DNA of 64,000 bases from Desmodus rotundus (lineage: Eukaryota > Chordata > Mammalia > Chiroptera > Phyllostomidae), in NCBI RefSeq assembly GCF_022682495.2, contig NC_071389.1, forward strand, positions 100,047,951 to 100,111,950. Reading direction: 5' to 3'. The translations under genes were made by a program, and so were the position numbers. The notes beneath the pieces were generated by a model. The model made no database searches and was not told the DNA's origin. It saw only the letters and a list, made by a program, of their open reading frames with translations. How positions within the stretch are numbered: position 1 is the stretch's first letter; the number at the start of each line of letters is the position of its first letter. This document shows positions 1 through 10,610 of this stretch, one piece after another.

Positions 1-119
1 CTACTTTACCCAGGTAGGCTATCACTTAAAATTGAAGGAGAAATAAGGAGCTTCCCAGACAAGAAACACCTAAGGACTTTGTTAACAGTAAACCAGTGCT
101 GTAACAAATATTAAAAGGC
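1..119 (+). pseudogene. L1 ORF1 C-terminal end (fragment)
   Basis: Frame 1 reads LLYPGRLSLKIEGEIRSFPD and continues to a stop after NKY at about 108. This matches the conserved C-terminal tail of L1 ORF1p (LYPAKLSF...SFPDK type), the RNA-binding chaperone of the L1 particle. Only the last 36 or so codons are in the window; the rest lies upstream. It is followed by the polypurine tract and then ORF2-like sequence on the same strand, the normal L1 order, so I assign it to the same old plus-strand L1 (A). Clearly a relic. Confidence 0.8.
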
Positions 120-512
120 TTGGAAGAAGAAGAAGAAGAAGAAGAAGAAGAAGAAGAAGAAGAAGAAGAAGAAGAAGAAGAAGAAGAAGGAGAAGGAGAA
201 GGAGAAGGAGAAGGAGAAGGAGAAGGAGAAGGAGAAGGAGAAGGAGAAGGAGAAGGAGAAGGAGAAGGAGAAGGAGAAGGAGAAGGAGAAGGAGGAGAAG
301 GAGAAGGAGAAGGAGAAGGAGAAGGAGAAGGAGAAGGAGAAGAAGAAGAAGAAGAAGAAGAAGAAGAAGAAGAAGAAGAAGAAGAAGAAGAAGAAGAAGA
401 AGAAGGAGGAGGAGGAGGAGGAGGAGGAGGAGGAGGAGGAGGAGGAGGAGGAGAAAAGAGGGAGGATAGAGAGGGGGAGGAGGAGGAGGAGGAGGAGGGG
501 GGAGGAAGGAAG
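120..512. repeat. (GAA)n / (GGAGAA)n / (GGA)n polypurine microsatellite
   Basis: About 390 bases of pure purine on the plus strand in blocks: GAA triplets (about 123-188), GGAGAA hexamers (about 188-340, with one GGAGGA interruption near 291), GAA triplets (about 340-402), then GGA triplets (about 403-452) and a decaying GGA/GGGGA-rich end. It sits between L1 ORF1 and ORF2 remnants. Both strands are open in some frames (Glu/Gly on plus, Ser/Pro on minus), but this is only the triplet periodicity. Confidence 0.97.
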
Positions 513-1559
513 AAGATGGGGAGACAGGATAAAAACAGAGGAAACCTGTCTAACAATAAAATGGCACTACAAACTTATCAATAATCACCTTAAGTTTAAA
601 TGGCTTAAATGCTCCAACCAAAAGACAGAGTGTAGATGAATGGATAGGAAAACAAGACTCATAGTAAGAGACAAAGAAAGGCACTACATAATGATAAAGG
701 GAACAATCCAACAAGAGGATATAAGCTCAATAAAACATTACACAACTAACATAGGAGCACCTAAACATGTACAGCAAAGCTTGATGGACATAAAAGGAGA
801 GTTTGACAGAAATACAGTCAATTTTTGGATTTGAACACCCCATTGACTTCAATGGATAGATCCTCCAGGCAAAAAATCAACAAGGAGACTGTGTCTTTAA
901 ACAACATATTAGATCAAATGGACTTAATTGATTGCCTCAGGATATTTCACACCAAAGCAGCAGAATATACATACTTTTCAAGGGCACATGGAATGTTTTC
1001 TAGGATAGAACACATGCTAGGACACAAAATAAGTCTCAATAAATTTAAAAAGATTTAAATCATAGGAAGCATCATCTCTGATCACAATGTGATTACAAAA
1101 ACAGTGAAAAACAAGCAAAGACATGGAAGCTAAATAACATGTTATTAAACAATGAATGGGTCAACAACAAGATTGAAGAAGAAATCCAGATACCTTGAAA
1201 TAAATGAAAATGAAAACACACAATCCAAAATCTGTGGGACACAGGGAAAGCAATCCTAAGAGGCAAATTCATAGCATTACAGGCCTGTCTCAAAAAGCAA
1301 GAAAAAGCTCGAATAAACATTCTGTCTTCATGCTTACAGGAACTTGAAAAAGAACAAACCAAGTTCAGAGTAAGTAGAAGGAAGGAAATAATAAAGATCA
1401 GAGCAGAAATAATCAAAATAGAGTCTAAAAAATGATAGAAAAGATAAATTAATCCAAGAGCTTGTTCTTGGAAAAGATAAACAAGAGCATCAAGAGGAGA
1501 AGAGAAAGTAGCCAAATAAATAAAATCAGAAATGAAAGAGGTGAAATAAAAACTGATAG
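513..1559 (+). pseudogene. L1 (A) ORF2 endonuclease and linker region, decayed
   Basis: From about 550 the sequence follows the start of L1 ORF2 and its endonuclease domain. Recognisable pieces are NGLNAPTKR-like (about 598-625), RDKERHYIMIKGTIQQEDI (667-730), an IGAPKH block (about 750), MDRSSRQKINKE (852-887) and SRIEHMLGHKISLNKFKKI (1001-1057). ORF2p is the nickase and reverse transcriptase that copies L1 RNA at the target site. The frame is broken by many stops and shifts, and the stretch around 1080-1190 is scrambled or shortened. Around 1365-1560 the KIRAEI... linker can still be followed. The element is old compared with B and D and continues after an insertion at about 1560-1850. Confidence 0.8.
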
Positions 1560-1850
1560 CATATGATGTCACCTATAAGTGGAACCTAATCAACAAAACA
1601 AACAAACAAGCAAAATATAACCAGAGACATTGAAATTAAGAACAAACTGACAGTAACCAGAAGGGAGGAGGCTGGGGATAATGGGGGGAAAGGGGGCAGG
1701 GTTTTCAGGAACATGTATAAAGGATACATGGACAAAACCAAAGGGGGTAGAATCAAGGGTGAGAAGTGGGGATGGCTGGGTTGGGGGGGAATGGAAGGGG
1801 AATGGAGACAACTGTACTTGAATAAAAATTAAAAATGAATGAATGAATGA
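1560..1850 (+). mobile_element. 5'-truncated L1 3' end
   Basis: The sequence jumps to the last ORF2 codons (MSPISGT-like, about 1567-1588) and then the G-rich bat L1 3'UTR: AACCAGAGACATTGAAAT near 1619, a (G)n-rich block, GTATAAAGGA, and the tail 'acaactgtacttgaataaaa' near 1808-1827. The flanking L1 A ORF2 resumes after 1850, so this is a later insertion. The end contains a short (ATGA)n run. I did not find a clean target duplication, so the borders are approximate. Confidence 0.7.
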
Positions 1851-3051
1851 AATGTAATAATTTAGACTTGTGGGGGGAAAAAAGACTGGTACTAAAGAAA
1901 CACAAAGGATTGTCAAAAAAAATGTTATGAACAATTATATGCCAAGAAAGTGGACAACCTGGATGTGGGTAAATTCCTAGAAACATACAATCTTCCAAAA
2001 ATAAATCAGATGAGTCAGAAAATTGAACAGAAAGATTACACCTAGTGAAAATGAAGCAGTAATCAAAAAATTCCCAACAAACAAAAGCCCTGGACCAGAG
2101 CCTCACAGGTAAATTTTATCAAACATTCCAAGAAGAAACAACACCTCTCCTTCTCAAACTATTTCATAAATAACTCACTAATTCAAGAGTGGTGAAGGCT
2201 CTCAAACTCATTTTATGAATCCAGCATATTCCTAATTCCAAAATCAGATAACAACACTACAATAAAATAAAATTATAGGCCAATATCACTCATGAACATA
2301 GATACTAAAATCCTCAAAAAATATTAGCAAACCAAATACAGCAATGCACTAAAAAGATCAAACACCATGATCAAGTGGAATTCATTCTTGGAATGCAAGG
2401 ATGTCATAATATTTGCAAAAAGCAAATGTGATTCATCACATAAACAAAATGAAGGATAAAAACCACATGATTATATCAATAGATGCAGAAAAATCTTTGG
2501 TAATACCCTGCATCCATTTATGATAAAAACATGCAGCAAAGTGTGAATAGAGGGAGCACATGTAAACATAATAAAAACCATATATGACAAACTCACTGGC
2601 AGCATCATATTCAGCCAAAAACTACAAGCAAGACCAGGAACAAGACAGGGATGTCCAATTTCACTTTTATTATTCAACATAGTACTGGAAGTCCTAGTCA
2701 TCACAGTCAGACAAAAAGAAGAAATAAAAGGCATCCATTCAGCTGGGGTGGGGTGGAGGGATGGGGAGAAAAGGCATACAACTGTAATTGAATAGCAATA
2801 AAAATTTAAAGAAAAAAAAGGCATCCAAATTGGAAAGCAGGATGTAAAACTCTCTTTATTTGCAGATCACATGAAACTGTACGTAGAGAAGCTGAAATAT
2901 TCCACCAAGAAACTAATAGAACTGATAAGTGAATTCAGCAAAGTAGCAGGTTACAAAATTAATTAATATTCAGAAATCAGTTGCATTTTTGTATGCCAAT
3001 AATGAACTAACAAAAAGGGAAATTAAGAAAACAATCCCATTTACAATTGCT
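1851..3051 (+). pseudogene. L1 (A) ORF2 reverse-transcriptase region, decayed
   Basis: Continues ORF2 of the old plus-strand L1. Recognisable pieces are a KFLETYNLPK-like stretch near 1968-2000, the PTNKSPGP block near 2073-2096, FYQTFQEE near 2117-2140, and the RT palm. At 2846-2880 the catalytic FADD box reads [11 protein letters not shown], so the second Asp is His and this RT would be dead even without the stops. It is interrupted by a 78-bp L1 insertion at 2738-2815. It ends abruptly at 3051, inside the segment after the palm, where minus-strand L1 B begins. Confidence 0.82.
2738..2815 (+). mobile_element. Ultra-short (78 bp) L1 3'-end insertion
   Basis: A bat L1 3' terminus ('acaactgtaattgaatagca' followed by AATAAAAATTTAAAG and A8) lies inside ORF2 of L1 A. 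It is flanked by a perfect 12-bp target duplication, AAAAGGCATCCA, at 2726-2737 and 2816-2827. Removing the insert restores the continuity of the surrounding ORF2. The poly-A is on the plus strand, so the insertion is plus-oriented and extremely 5'-truncated. Confidence 0.92.
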
Positions 3052-6000
3052 GGAGATCAAGTTTCATTTTTTTGCACATAGATGTCCAGATCTCGCAACA
3101 CCATTTGTTGAAGAGGCTTTTTTTCCTCCATTTTATGCTCCTGCCTCCTTTGTCATATATTAATTGACCATGGAGACTTGGGTTTATTACTGGGCTCTCT
3201 GTTCTGTTCCATTGGTCTATGTGCCTGTTTTTATGCCAGTACCAGGCTGTTTTGATTACAGTGGCCTTGTAATACAATTTGATATGAGGTATTGTGATTC
3301 CTCCTGGTTTGATCTTCCTTCTCAAAATTGCTGCAGGTATTTGGGGTCGTTTATGGTTCCATATGAATTTCTGCAATGTTTGTTCTATATCCGCGAAATA
3401 TGTCATGGGTACTCTAATAGGGATTGCATTGAATCTATAAATTGCTGTGAGTAGTATGGCCATTTTGATAATGTTAATTCTTCCAATCCATGAGCATGGT
3501 GCATGCTTTCATTTGTTTGTGTCTTCCTTAATTTCTTTCTTCAGTGTTGTGTAGTTTTCTGAGTACAGGTCTTTTGCCTCCTTGGTTAGGTTTATTCCTA
3601 GGTACTTTTTTTTTCTTGTCGCTATATCAAATGGAATTTTTTTCCTGATTTCTCTTTCTGCAGTTTCATTGTTGGTGTACAGGAATGTCTTTGATTTCTG
3701 AGTATTGACTTTGTATCCAGCTGTTTTGCCAAATTCATTTATTAGATTGAGTAGTTCTTTGGTGGAGTCTATAGGATTTTCCATGTACACTATCATGTCA
3801 TCTGCAAACAGTGACAGTTTCATTTCCTCCTTTCCAATTTGGATGCCTTTTATTTCCTTTTCTTGTCTGATTGCTGTGGCTAGGACTTCCAATATTATGT
3901 TGAATAGGAGTGGTAAGAGAGTGCTTCCTTGTCTTGTTCCTGATCTTAGTGGGAAAGCTCTAAGATTTTGTCCATTGAGTATAATGTTAGCTGTAGGTCT
4001 CTTGTATATGGCCTTTATTATGTGGAGGAATGCTCCCTTTATTCCCACTGTGCAGAGTGTTTTTATTAGAAATGGATGCTGTATCTTATCAAATGCTTAT
4101 CGAATGCTTTTTCTGCATCTGTTGATATGATCATCTGATTTTGTCTTTGCTGTAGTTTATATGATGTATTATGTTTATTGATTTGTGAATATTGTACCAT
4201 CCTTGCATCCCTGGGATGAATACCACTTGGTCACGGTGGATGATCTTTTTAATGTATTGCTGGATGCGGTTTCTTGATATTTTGTTGAGAATTTTAGCAT
4301 CTATGTTCATCAGCGATATTGGCCTGAAGTTTTCTGTCTTTGTTGTGTCTTTATGTGGTTTGGGAATTAGGATGATGCTGACTTTATAAAAAGATTTTTG
4401 GAGTCTTCCATCAGTTTGGATTTTTTAAAATAGTCTGTGAAGGATAGGGGTTAGCTCTTCCTTAAATTCTTTGTAGAATTCTCCTGTGAAACCGTGTGGT
4501 CCTTGGCTTTTGTGTGTTGGGAGTTTTTTGATGACTGCTTCAATTTCGTCTGCTGTTATTGGTCGGTTCAAGTTTTCTGCTTTTTAATTGAGTTTTGAAA
4601 GATGATATTTTTCTAGAAATGTGTCCATTTCACTTACTGTTTCAAATTTCTTGGCATACAGTTCTAGTAGTAATTTCTTACAATCCTTTGTATTTCTGTG
4701 GTATCAGTTGTAATCTCTCCTCTTTCATTTCTAATTCTGTTTATTTGGATCCTCACTTTTTTTCTTGATGAGCCTACTTAAAGGCTTATCGATTTTGTTT
4801 ATCTTTTGAAAGAACTAGCTCCTGGATTCATTGATCCTTAGAATTGTGCTTTTAGTCTCTATGTCATTTAACTCTGCTCTGACCTTGGTTATTCCCTTCC
4901 TTCTGCTTGCTCTGGGCTGTCTTTGTTGTTTTTTCTCGAGTTCTTGTAGGTGTAGGGTTAGGTTGTTTGTTTGAAGTGTTTCTATGTTTTTAAGATAGGC
5001 CTGTATTGCTATGAACTTCCCTCTCAGGACTGCCTTTGCTGTGTCACATAGGTTTTGGGTTGTTAGTTCGTTTCTATTTGTTTCCAGAAAGTTTTTGATT
5101 TCTTCCTTAATCTCACTCTTGACCCATTCATTGCTTAATAGCATGCTATTCAGTCTCCATGATTTTGAGTGTTTTGGGTTTTTTCCTTTGGGGTTGGTTT
5201 CTAGTTTCAGTCCCTTGTGGTCAGAGAAAATGCTTGATATGATTTCAATTTTCTTGAATTTGTTGAGGCTTGCTTTGTGTCCTATCATGTGGTCTGTCTT
5301 TGAAAATGTTCCATGTATACTTGAAAAGAATGTGTATTTTGTTTCTTTGGGATGAAAAGCTCTATATATATCAGTTAAGTCCATTTCCTGTAGGGTATTG
5401 TTACGTGACACAGTATCCTTTTTGATATTTTGTTTGGAAGACCTGTCCATTTTTGACAGTGGGGTGTTAAAGTCCCCTACTATAATTGTGTTGCTGTCAA
5501 TATCTTTCTTGAAGTCCTCCAAGACTTTCTTTATGTATTTGAGTGCTCCTATGTTGGGTGCATATATATTTAAAATATTTGTGTCTACTTGGTGGATTCT
5601 TCCTTTGAGTATTATGAATTGACCTTCTGGGTCTGTCTTTTTTTTTTTTTTTAATTTTTGTTGTTACTCAATTAGAGTTGTATGACTTTTCTCCGCATCC
5701 CTCCACCCCACCCCAGCTGAACCCACCTCCCTCCGCCACCTCCACCCTTCCCCTTGGTTTTGTCCATGTGTCCTTTATTTTAATTCCTGTAATCCCCTCT
5801 TCCCACTGTCCCCCCATCCCCCTGGCTATTGTTAGATTGTTCTTAACTTCAATGTCTCTGGTTATATTTTGTTTGCTCTTTTCATCTATTGATTATGTTC
5901 CAGTTAAAGGTGAGATCATATGGTATTTGTCCCTCACCATCTGGCTTATTTCACTTAGCATAATGCTCTCCAATTTCATCCATGCTGTTGCAAAGGGTAT

Positions 6001-6632
6001 AAGCTCCTTCTTTCTCTCTGCTGCGTAGAATTCCATTGTGTAAATATAAGATAGTTTCTGGATCCAATCGTTTGCTGATGGGCACTTAGGTTGCTTCCAG
6101 TACTTAGCTATTGTAAATTGTGCTGCTATGAACATTGTAGTGCACAGCTTCTTTTGGATTGGTGTTTCAGAGTTCTTAGGGTACAATCCCTGCGGCAGAA
6201 TTGCTGTGACAAAGGGCAGTTCCTTTTTAGTTTTCTGAGGAAATTCCATATTGTGTTCCACAGTGGCCTCACCAGTCTGCATTCCCACCAGCAGTGCACC
6301 TGGGTTCCCTTTTCTCCGCAACCTCTCTAACATTTTTTTGTGGATTTGTTTATGTTGCCTACTCTGTGGGTCTGTCTTTATGGCCCATGTTTTGAAGGCT
6401 ATTTTGTCCTATATGAGTATTGCTACCCGTGCTATTTTTTCCTGTCCGTTTGCTTGGAAAATTTGTTCCCAGCCCTTCACTTTCAGTCTTTTGTCCTGAG
6501 ATGGGTCTCTTGTAGGCAGCATATGTGTGGGTCTTTTTTTCTTATCCATTCAGCTATTCTATGTCTTTTGATTAGAGTATTTAATCCATTTACGTTTGAC
6601 ATTATTATTGATAGGTAGTTATTCATTGCCAA
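3052..6632 (-). pseudogene. L1 (B) ORF2, endonuclease plus RT, truncated
   Basis: ORF2 reads downward from about 6626-6632, where the usual first ATG of M-A-M-N-N-Y-L is TTG and the second ATG survives at 6626. The N-terminus (NGLN.., CCLQETHL) is at about 6480-6600. The endonuclease and linker frame is at 5522-4815 (VGDFNTPLSKMDRSSKQN, IFSDHKGLKLETNPKGK, including the SDH catalytic box). The RT palm at 4048-3509 has [20 protein letters not shown] and an intact [14 protein letters not shown]. The following domain at 3463-3052 includes [14 protein letters not shown] and [11 protein letters not shown]. Frames are separated by stops and shifts and by the 726-bp L1 insertion. The C-terminal Cys-rich domain is missing. 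Non-functional. Confidence 0.9.
5641..6366 (-). mobile_element. 5'-truncated L1 3' end inserted in L1 B
   Basis: Minus-strand insertion of 726 bp: (T)n at 5641-5652, 3'UTR (5653-5890), then the ORF2 C-terminus as one open frame ending in ISPLTGT at about 5893 ([20 protein letters not shown]..., [14 protein letters not shown]). It is flanked by a perfect 13-bp duplication, TGGGTCTGTCTTT, at 5628-5640 and 6367-6379. Removing the insert rejoins the host ORF2 endonuclease region. Confidence 0.93.
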
Positions 6633-6678
6633 TTTTTCCTACCTGTGTTCCTCTCTCTTTCTCTTTTCCTTCTTTTCC

Positions 6679-7604
6679 TTAAAGCAGTCCCTTTAGCATC
6701 TCTTGCAGAGCTAGTTTGGTGGAAGTGTATTCTTTTAGACTTCTTTTCTCTGGGAAACTCTTTAGTTAGCCTTCTATCTTGATTGAGAGCCTTGCTGGGT
6801 AAAGTAGTCTTGGTTGCAGGCCTCTGGTGCTCACTACTTGGAATATTTTTTGCCATTCTCTTCTGGCTTGGAGTGTTTCCATTGAGAAGTCAGTTGCTAA
6901 CCTTATTGGGGCTCCCTTTTATGTACTTCCTTTTTCTCCCTGCTGCGTTTAAGATCCTCTCTTTGTCTTAGAAATTTGCCATTTTAATTATGATGTGTCT
7001 TGCAATGGGCCTCTTTGGGTTCCTCTTGCTTGGGACTCTCTGTGTTTCCTGGATTTGGGTGACTTTTTCACTCATCAAATTAGGGAAATTTTCCATCATT
7101 ACTTTTTCAAACAGGTTTTCTATCCCTTGCTCCTCTTCTTCTTCTTGTGGTATTCCTATTCTACAGATATTGTTACGTTTCATGTTGTCCTGCATTTCCC
7201 TTATTGCCTCTTCATTGTTTCTGAGCCTCTTTTCCTTTTCTTGCTCTTTCTGGCTGTTTTTTTTTTTCTACTTTGTCCTCCAGCTCGCTGATCCAATCCT
7301 CTGCTTCATTAAGTCTGCTTTTCATTTCTTCTACTGTGTTCTTCAATTCAGAAATTGTATTCTTCATTTCCTCTTGGCCCTTGTTGATATTTTCTATTTC
7401 CTTTTTCATGTTGATATAGTTTTCAGTGAGTTCATTGTAGTTTCCCTGTAGTTTCTGGTAGTTCTCTTTGAGGTCAATGAGCTTCCTGAAAACCATTGCT
7501 TTGAACTCAGCATCTGATTGTTGACTTGCCTCTTTTTCAGTTAGCATTCTTTCTGAGGCTTCCTCCTTTCCTTTCATTTGGGAATTGTTTCTTTTTCTTC
7601 CCAT
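6679..7604 (-). pseudogene. L1 (B) ORF1, frameshifted
   Basis: Starts at ATG 7604 (MGRKRNNSQMKGKEEASERM). The first 130 codons are open to 7212 and contain a clear coiled coil (residues about 45-115: LKENYQKLQGNYNEL.., heptad Leu/Ile). A frameshift in a homopolymer near 7257-7265 separates it from the RRM part (7195-6968: ICRIGIPQEEEEEQGIENLFEKV..FPNL and RHIIIKM). The C-terminal domain (LQPRLLYP.., SFPEK..L..) follows in further frames, with the natural TAA at 6679-6681. The length of 926 bp is not a multiple of three. ORF1p is the trimeric RNA-binding protein of the L1 particle; this copy cannot make it. Confidence 0.88.
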
Positions 7605-9405
7605 TGTTTGTGAGACTCTTCTTGTTAGCCTCTGCTTCTTAAATTGATGTATTCTGACTCCCTGGGTTTATGGTATGGACTTCTATGGTAGAATGTCAAT
7701 GGATTTCAGTGGTGCTGTCTCCTTAGTCTCCTGACCTCTCTGGTCTTGAGCTAACGTTTATGGGTGTAACACAGTCTTACTCTGGTCTTTTCAGTACTCC
7801 AGCTTTCCTATCTCACCTGGGGGGAAAAGAGGAATGGGGCCAAAAAAAAAAAAAAAGAACGGATGGAGCGAAAAAGGGAATAGAAAAGGAAAGGAAAGAA
7901 GGGAGTAGGAATAAAGAAAGATTAGAGGCAAGAGAAGAAGGAATTTTTTTAACAAAAATTAAGACAACAGAATAAATAAAAGAAGGCAGGAAGAAGGAAT
8001 AAAAAAGGGTAAAGGATGGAAGGAAGGAGGAATAAAAAAAGAAAGAAGTACAGAAAGGAAGAAGGAATTCAGGGGGAAAGAAGGAACGAAAAAAGAAAAA
8101 AAAAAGGAAAAAAAATCGTCTTCTGCTGGCTTTAAAGTTGTTAGGTTAGTTCTTCTGGTTGTCCTGTCTGTGGAACGGGAAGCGGTGGTTGGAAGGATTG
8201 GTTTCACTTTCCTCCCTTCCTGAGCCACACTCTTCACTGTTGTTCAGCCTTCAGTGTAGTTCCTCAGGGTCCTTCTCCTCCCCACTAGGCCTTTAGTTCA
8301 CCAGCTGTGCTGTCCTTGAGTTGCACCAATTAGGGGCAACTCACATTCCACCTTCTTGCTCTTTGCTGTGTTAGATGCTAGGGTCTCTCAGTGCTTCTAT
8401 CAGATACTTCAGCCCCCTACTGGGTCCAGTCTTCCCGGGGAATGCAGTGTCCACTAGCCCTGCATCTCCCCTCTGCTGGGCGTTCTGCCTTCCTCCTAGA
8501 GAGCCAGTAGGTCCTGCAGAGTTCTATGCGCAGGGGCTACATAGGAGTTTTTCAGAACCAGTGCTTTTGGCTGTGGTGGCCTGCAGGCAGCCAGGCTGTT
8601 GATTGGGTTGTGTGGCCAATCTCTGCTTTGGACTTAGGTTGGTTGCGGATCCCCTGCTTTGGGTCTGTGTGAGGGGGCAGCTAGCCACTGATTGGGTTGC
8701 CTGCTCACCCAGGAGCTTTTTGTCTGTGCTCCCAGGTAGCCGGGCACTTATAAGGGCGCCCGCCCACCCTGGGTTTCAGGTGTGCGCCCCAGGCCACTAA
8801 TTGGGGTATGCATCCACTGGGGCACTTTGGGTCTGGTGCCCAGGCAGCTGGGCCGCTTATCAGGGCTCCTGCTCACCCCGCGTTTCAGGTGCAGGTCCCT
8901 AGTCCGCTAATTTGAGTGTGCGCCAGCCGGGCTTCAGGTGAGCGCAGGGGCTGCTTTTCTGCAGTGACAGTCCAGGGGCTGAGGGGGGAGGGGCGCCAGA
9001 GGCCTTGGCTGCTGCAGAGAGTTCTCTAACTAGCTACTCTGTGCCTCTATTTTCTTTTCCTTTTTGAGAAATTCTTCCTATTCAAGCCCCCCTGGTCCAA
9101 ACAAGCACCTGGCTGCTCACACAGCCCAGCCTGGCTCTATCCCAAGAATCCTGGAGCAGACCCTGCACCCAGGATGGGGCTTCAGTTGCCCTTGTCCCCG
9201 TGTGGGTCCTGGGGGTCTTATTGTCCTTAAGCACTCTTCTTAACGTCTGATCTTTCGATGTCCTCTATCTTTGGTCTCCGATCTTCATATATGCTGGAAT
9301 AATGTTGGCTGTTCGCTCTGCTCCTCAGATCAGCTAGGTATTTCACTGGCATTGAGGAGAAGTGGACTCTGCTCCCACCTATCTTGCCGCCATCTTCCAA
9401 GTCCC
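7605..9405 (-). promoter_or_regulatory. L1 (B) 5'UTR / internal promoter region
   Basis: About 1.8 kb between the element's 5' end and ORF1. It is GC-rich near the 5' end (about 8340-9400), with a purine-rich A/G block at 7840-8110 on the plus strand. At 9386-9396 the plus strand reads gccgccatctt, so the minus strand has AAGATGGCGGC, a YY1-type site at the L1 start like the one that positions initiation in primate L1s. Element D has the same layout (40145-41831). The promoter role is inferred from position. Confidence 0.65.
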
Positions 9406-9692
9406 TACCCTGGCTTTTTCTTTTCCTGTGCATTTGCTTGGGAAATTTGTTTCCATTCCTTCCCTTTCAGTTGTGTAGGTTTTTTTTCTGAGGTGGGTCA
9501 GAAAAAAAAAGGTGGGTGTCTCTCGTAGGCAGCATATGTGTGGGTCATGCTTTCTTATCCATTCAGTTATTCTATGTCTTTGATTGGATCATTTAATCTG
9601 TTTGTGTTTTAGGTTATTATTGATAAGTACTTATTCATTGTCATTTTTTCATACCTGTGTTCCTCTCTCTCTCGTTATTTTCCTTCCTTTTC

Positions 9693-10610
9693 TTAAAGCA
9701 GTCCCTTTAGCATCTCTTGCAGAGCTGGTTTGGTGGTGGTATATTCTTTTCAACTTGTTTTTTCTGGGAAACTCCTTATTTGGCCTTCTATCTTGATTGA
9801 GAGTGATGCTCGGTAAAGTAGTCTTGGTTGCAGGCCTCTGGTTCTCACTACTTGGAGTATTTTTTCCATTCTCTTCTGGTCTGGTGCGTTTCCATTGAAA
9901 AGTCAGCTGCTAGCTTTATTGGGGCTCCCTTGTATGTTACTTCCTGTTTCTCCCTTGCTGCCTTTAAGATTCTCTCTTTGTCTTGGAATTTTGCCATTTT
10001 GTTTATGATGTGTGTTGAAGTAGGCCTCTTTGGGTTCCTCCTGATTGGGGCTCTCTGTGTTTTTTGGATTTATGTGACTTTTCTCTCATCAAATTAGAGA
10101 AATTTTCCATCATCACTTCTTCAAACAGGTTTTTGTTCCCTTGCTCTTCTTCTCCTTCTGGTATCCCTATTTTATGGGTATTATTATGTTTCATGTTGTC
10201 TTGCAGTTCCCTTACCACCTGTTCTTTCTTTTTGAGTCTCTTTTCCTTTTCTTGGTCTTTCTGTGTGTTTTTTTCCTACCTTGTCTTGCAGCTCACTAAT
10301 TGATCCTCTCTTTCATCCAGCCTGCTTGTAATTCCTTCTAGTGTGTTTTTACTTCTGAGATTTTATTGTTCATTTCTTCCTTGTTTTTGTTTATAGTTTC
10401 TATTTCCTTTTTCATGCTGATGTACTTCTCACTCAGTTCCTTGTAGTTGTCTGTGAGTTCCTTGAGCATCTTTTTTTCCCCCCTTGATCATCTTTATAAC
10501 CATTATATTGAATTAGATATCTGATAGTTTGGTTACCTTCATTTTGTTTCGCTCCTTTAGTGGGGACTCTTCCACTCCTTTTGATTTCATGCTCTTTTTT
10601 GTCTCCCCAT
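9693..10610 (-). pseudogene. L1 (C) ORF1, decayed
   Basis: Runs from ATG at 10608-10610 (MGRQK-like) to TAA at 9693-9695, 918 bp, or 306 codons if in frame, as expected for L1 ORF1. The RRM portion is legible at 10218-10003 (NTHKIGIPEGEEEQGNKNLFEEVMMENFSNL). The coiled-coil half (10460-10300) and C-terminal half carry stops and shifts. Compared with B it shares layout but differs at many sites, so it is an older or distinct subfamily. Confidence 0.78.

Larger units (their letters stand above)
3052..9405 (-). mobile_element. L1 (B): 5'UTR, ORF1, most of ORF2; 3' end missing
   Basis: Read on the minus strand, this begins near 9405 with GGGACTTGGAAGATGGCGGC and continues through 1.8 kb of 5'UTR, ORF1 (7604-6679) and ORF2 (from about 6630). 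It stops at 3052 in ORF2, around the CKKMKLD segment. A normal L1 insertion keeps its 3' end, so absence of the last 320 or so codons and the 3'UTR points to a later deletion or rearrangement at 3051/3052. There is a nested L1 at 5641-6366. The subfamily is close to element D (34888-41831). Confidence 0.85.

Noticed and set aside
120..460. CRISPR-like regular repeat spacing
   Set aside because: There are no unique spacers between units; it is a simple-sequence repeat in a eukaryotic genome.
26..584. Long Ser/Pro-rich and Glu/Gly-rich open frames on both strands
   Set aside because: They are the translation of a pure triplet/hexamer purine microsatellite; no start context, domain or non-repeat extension.
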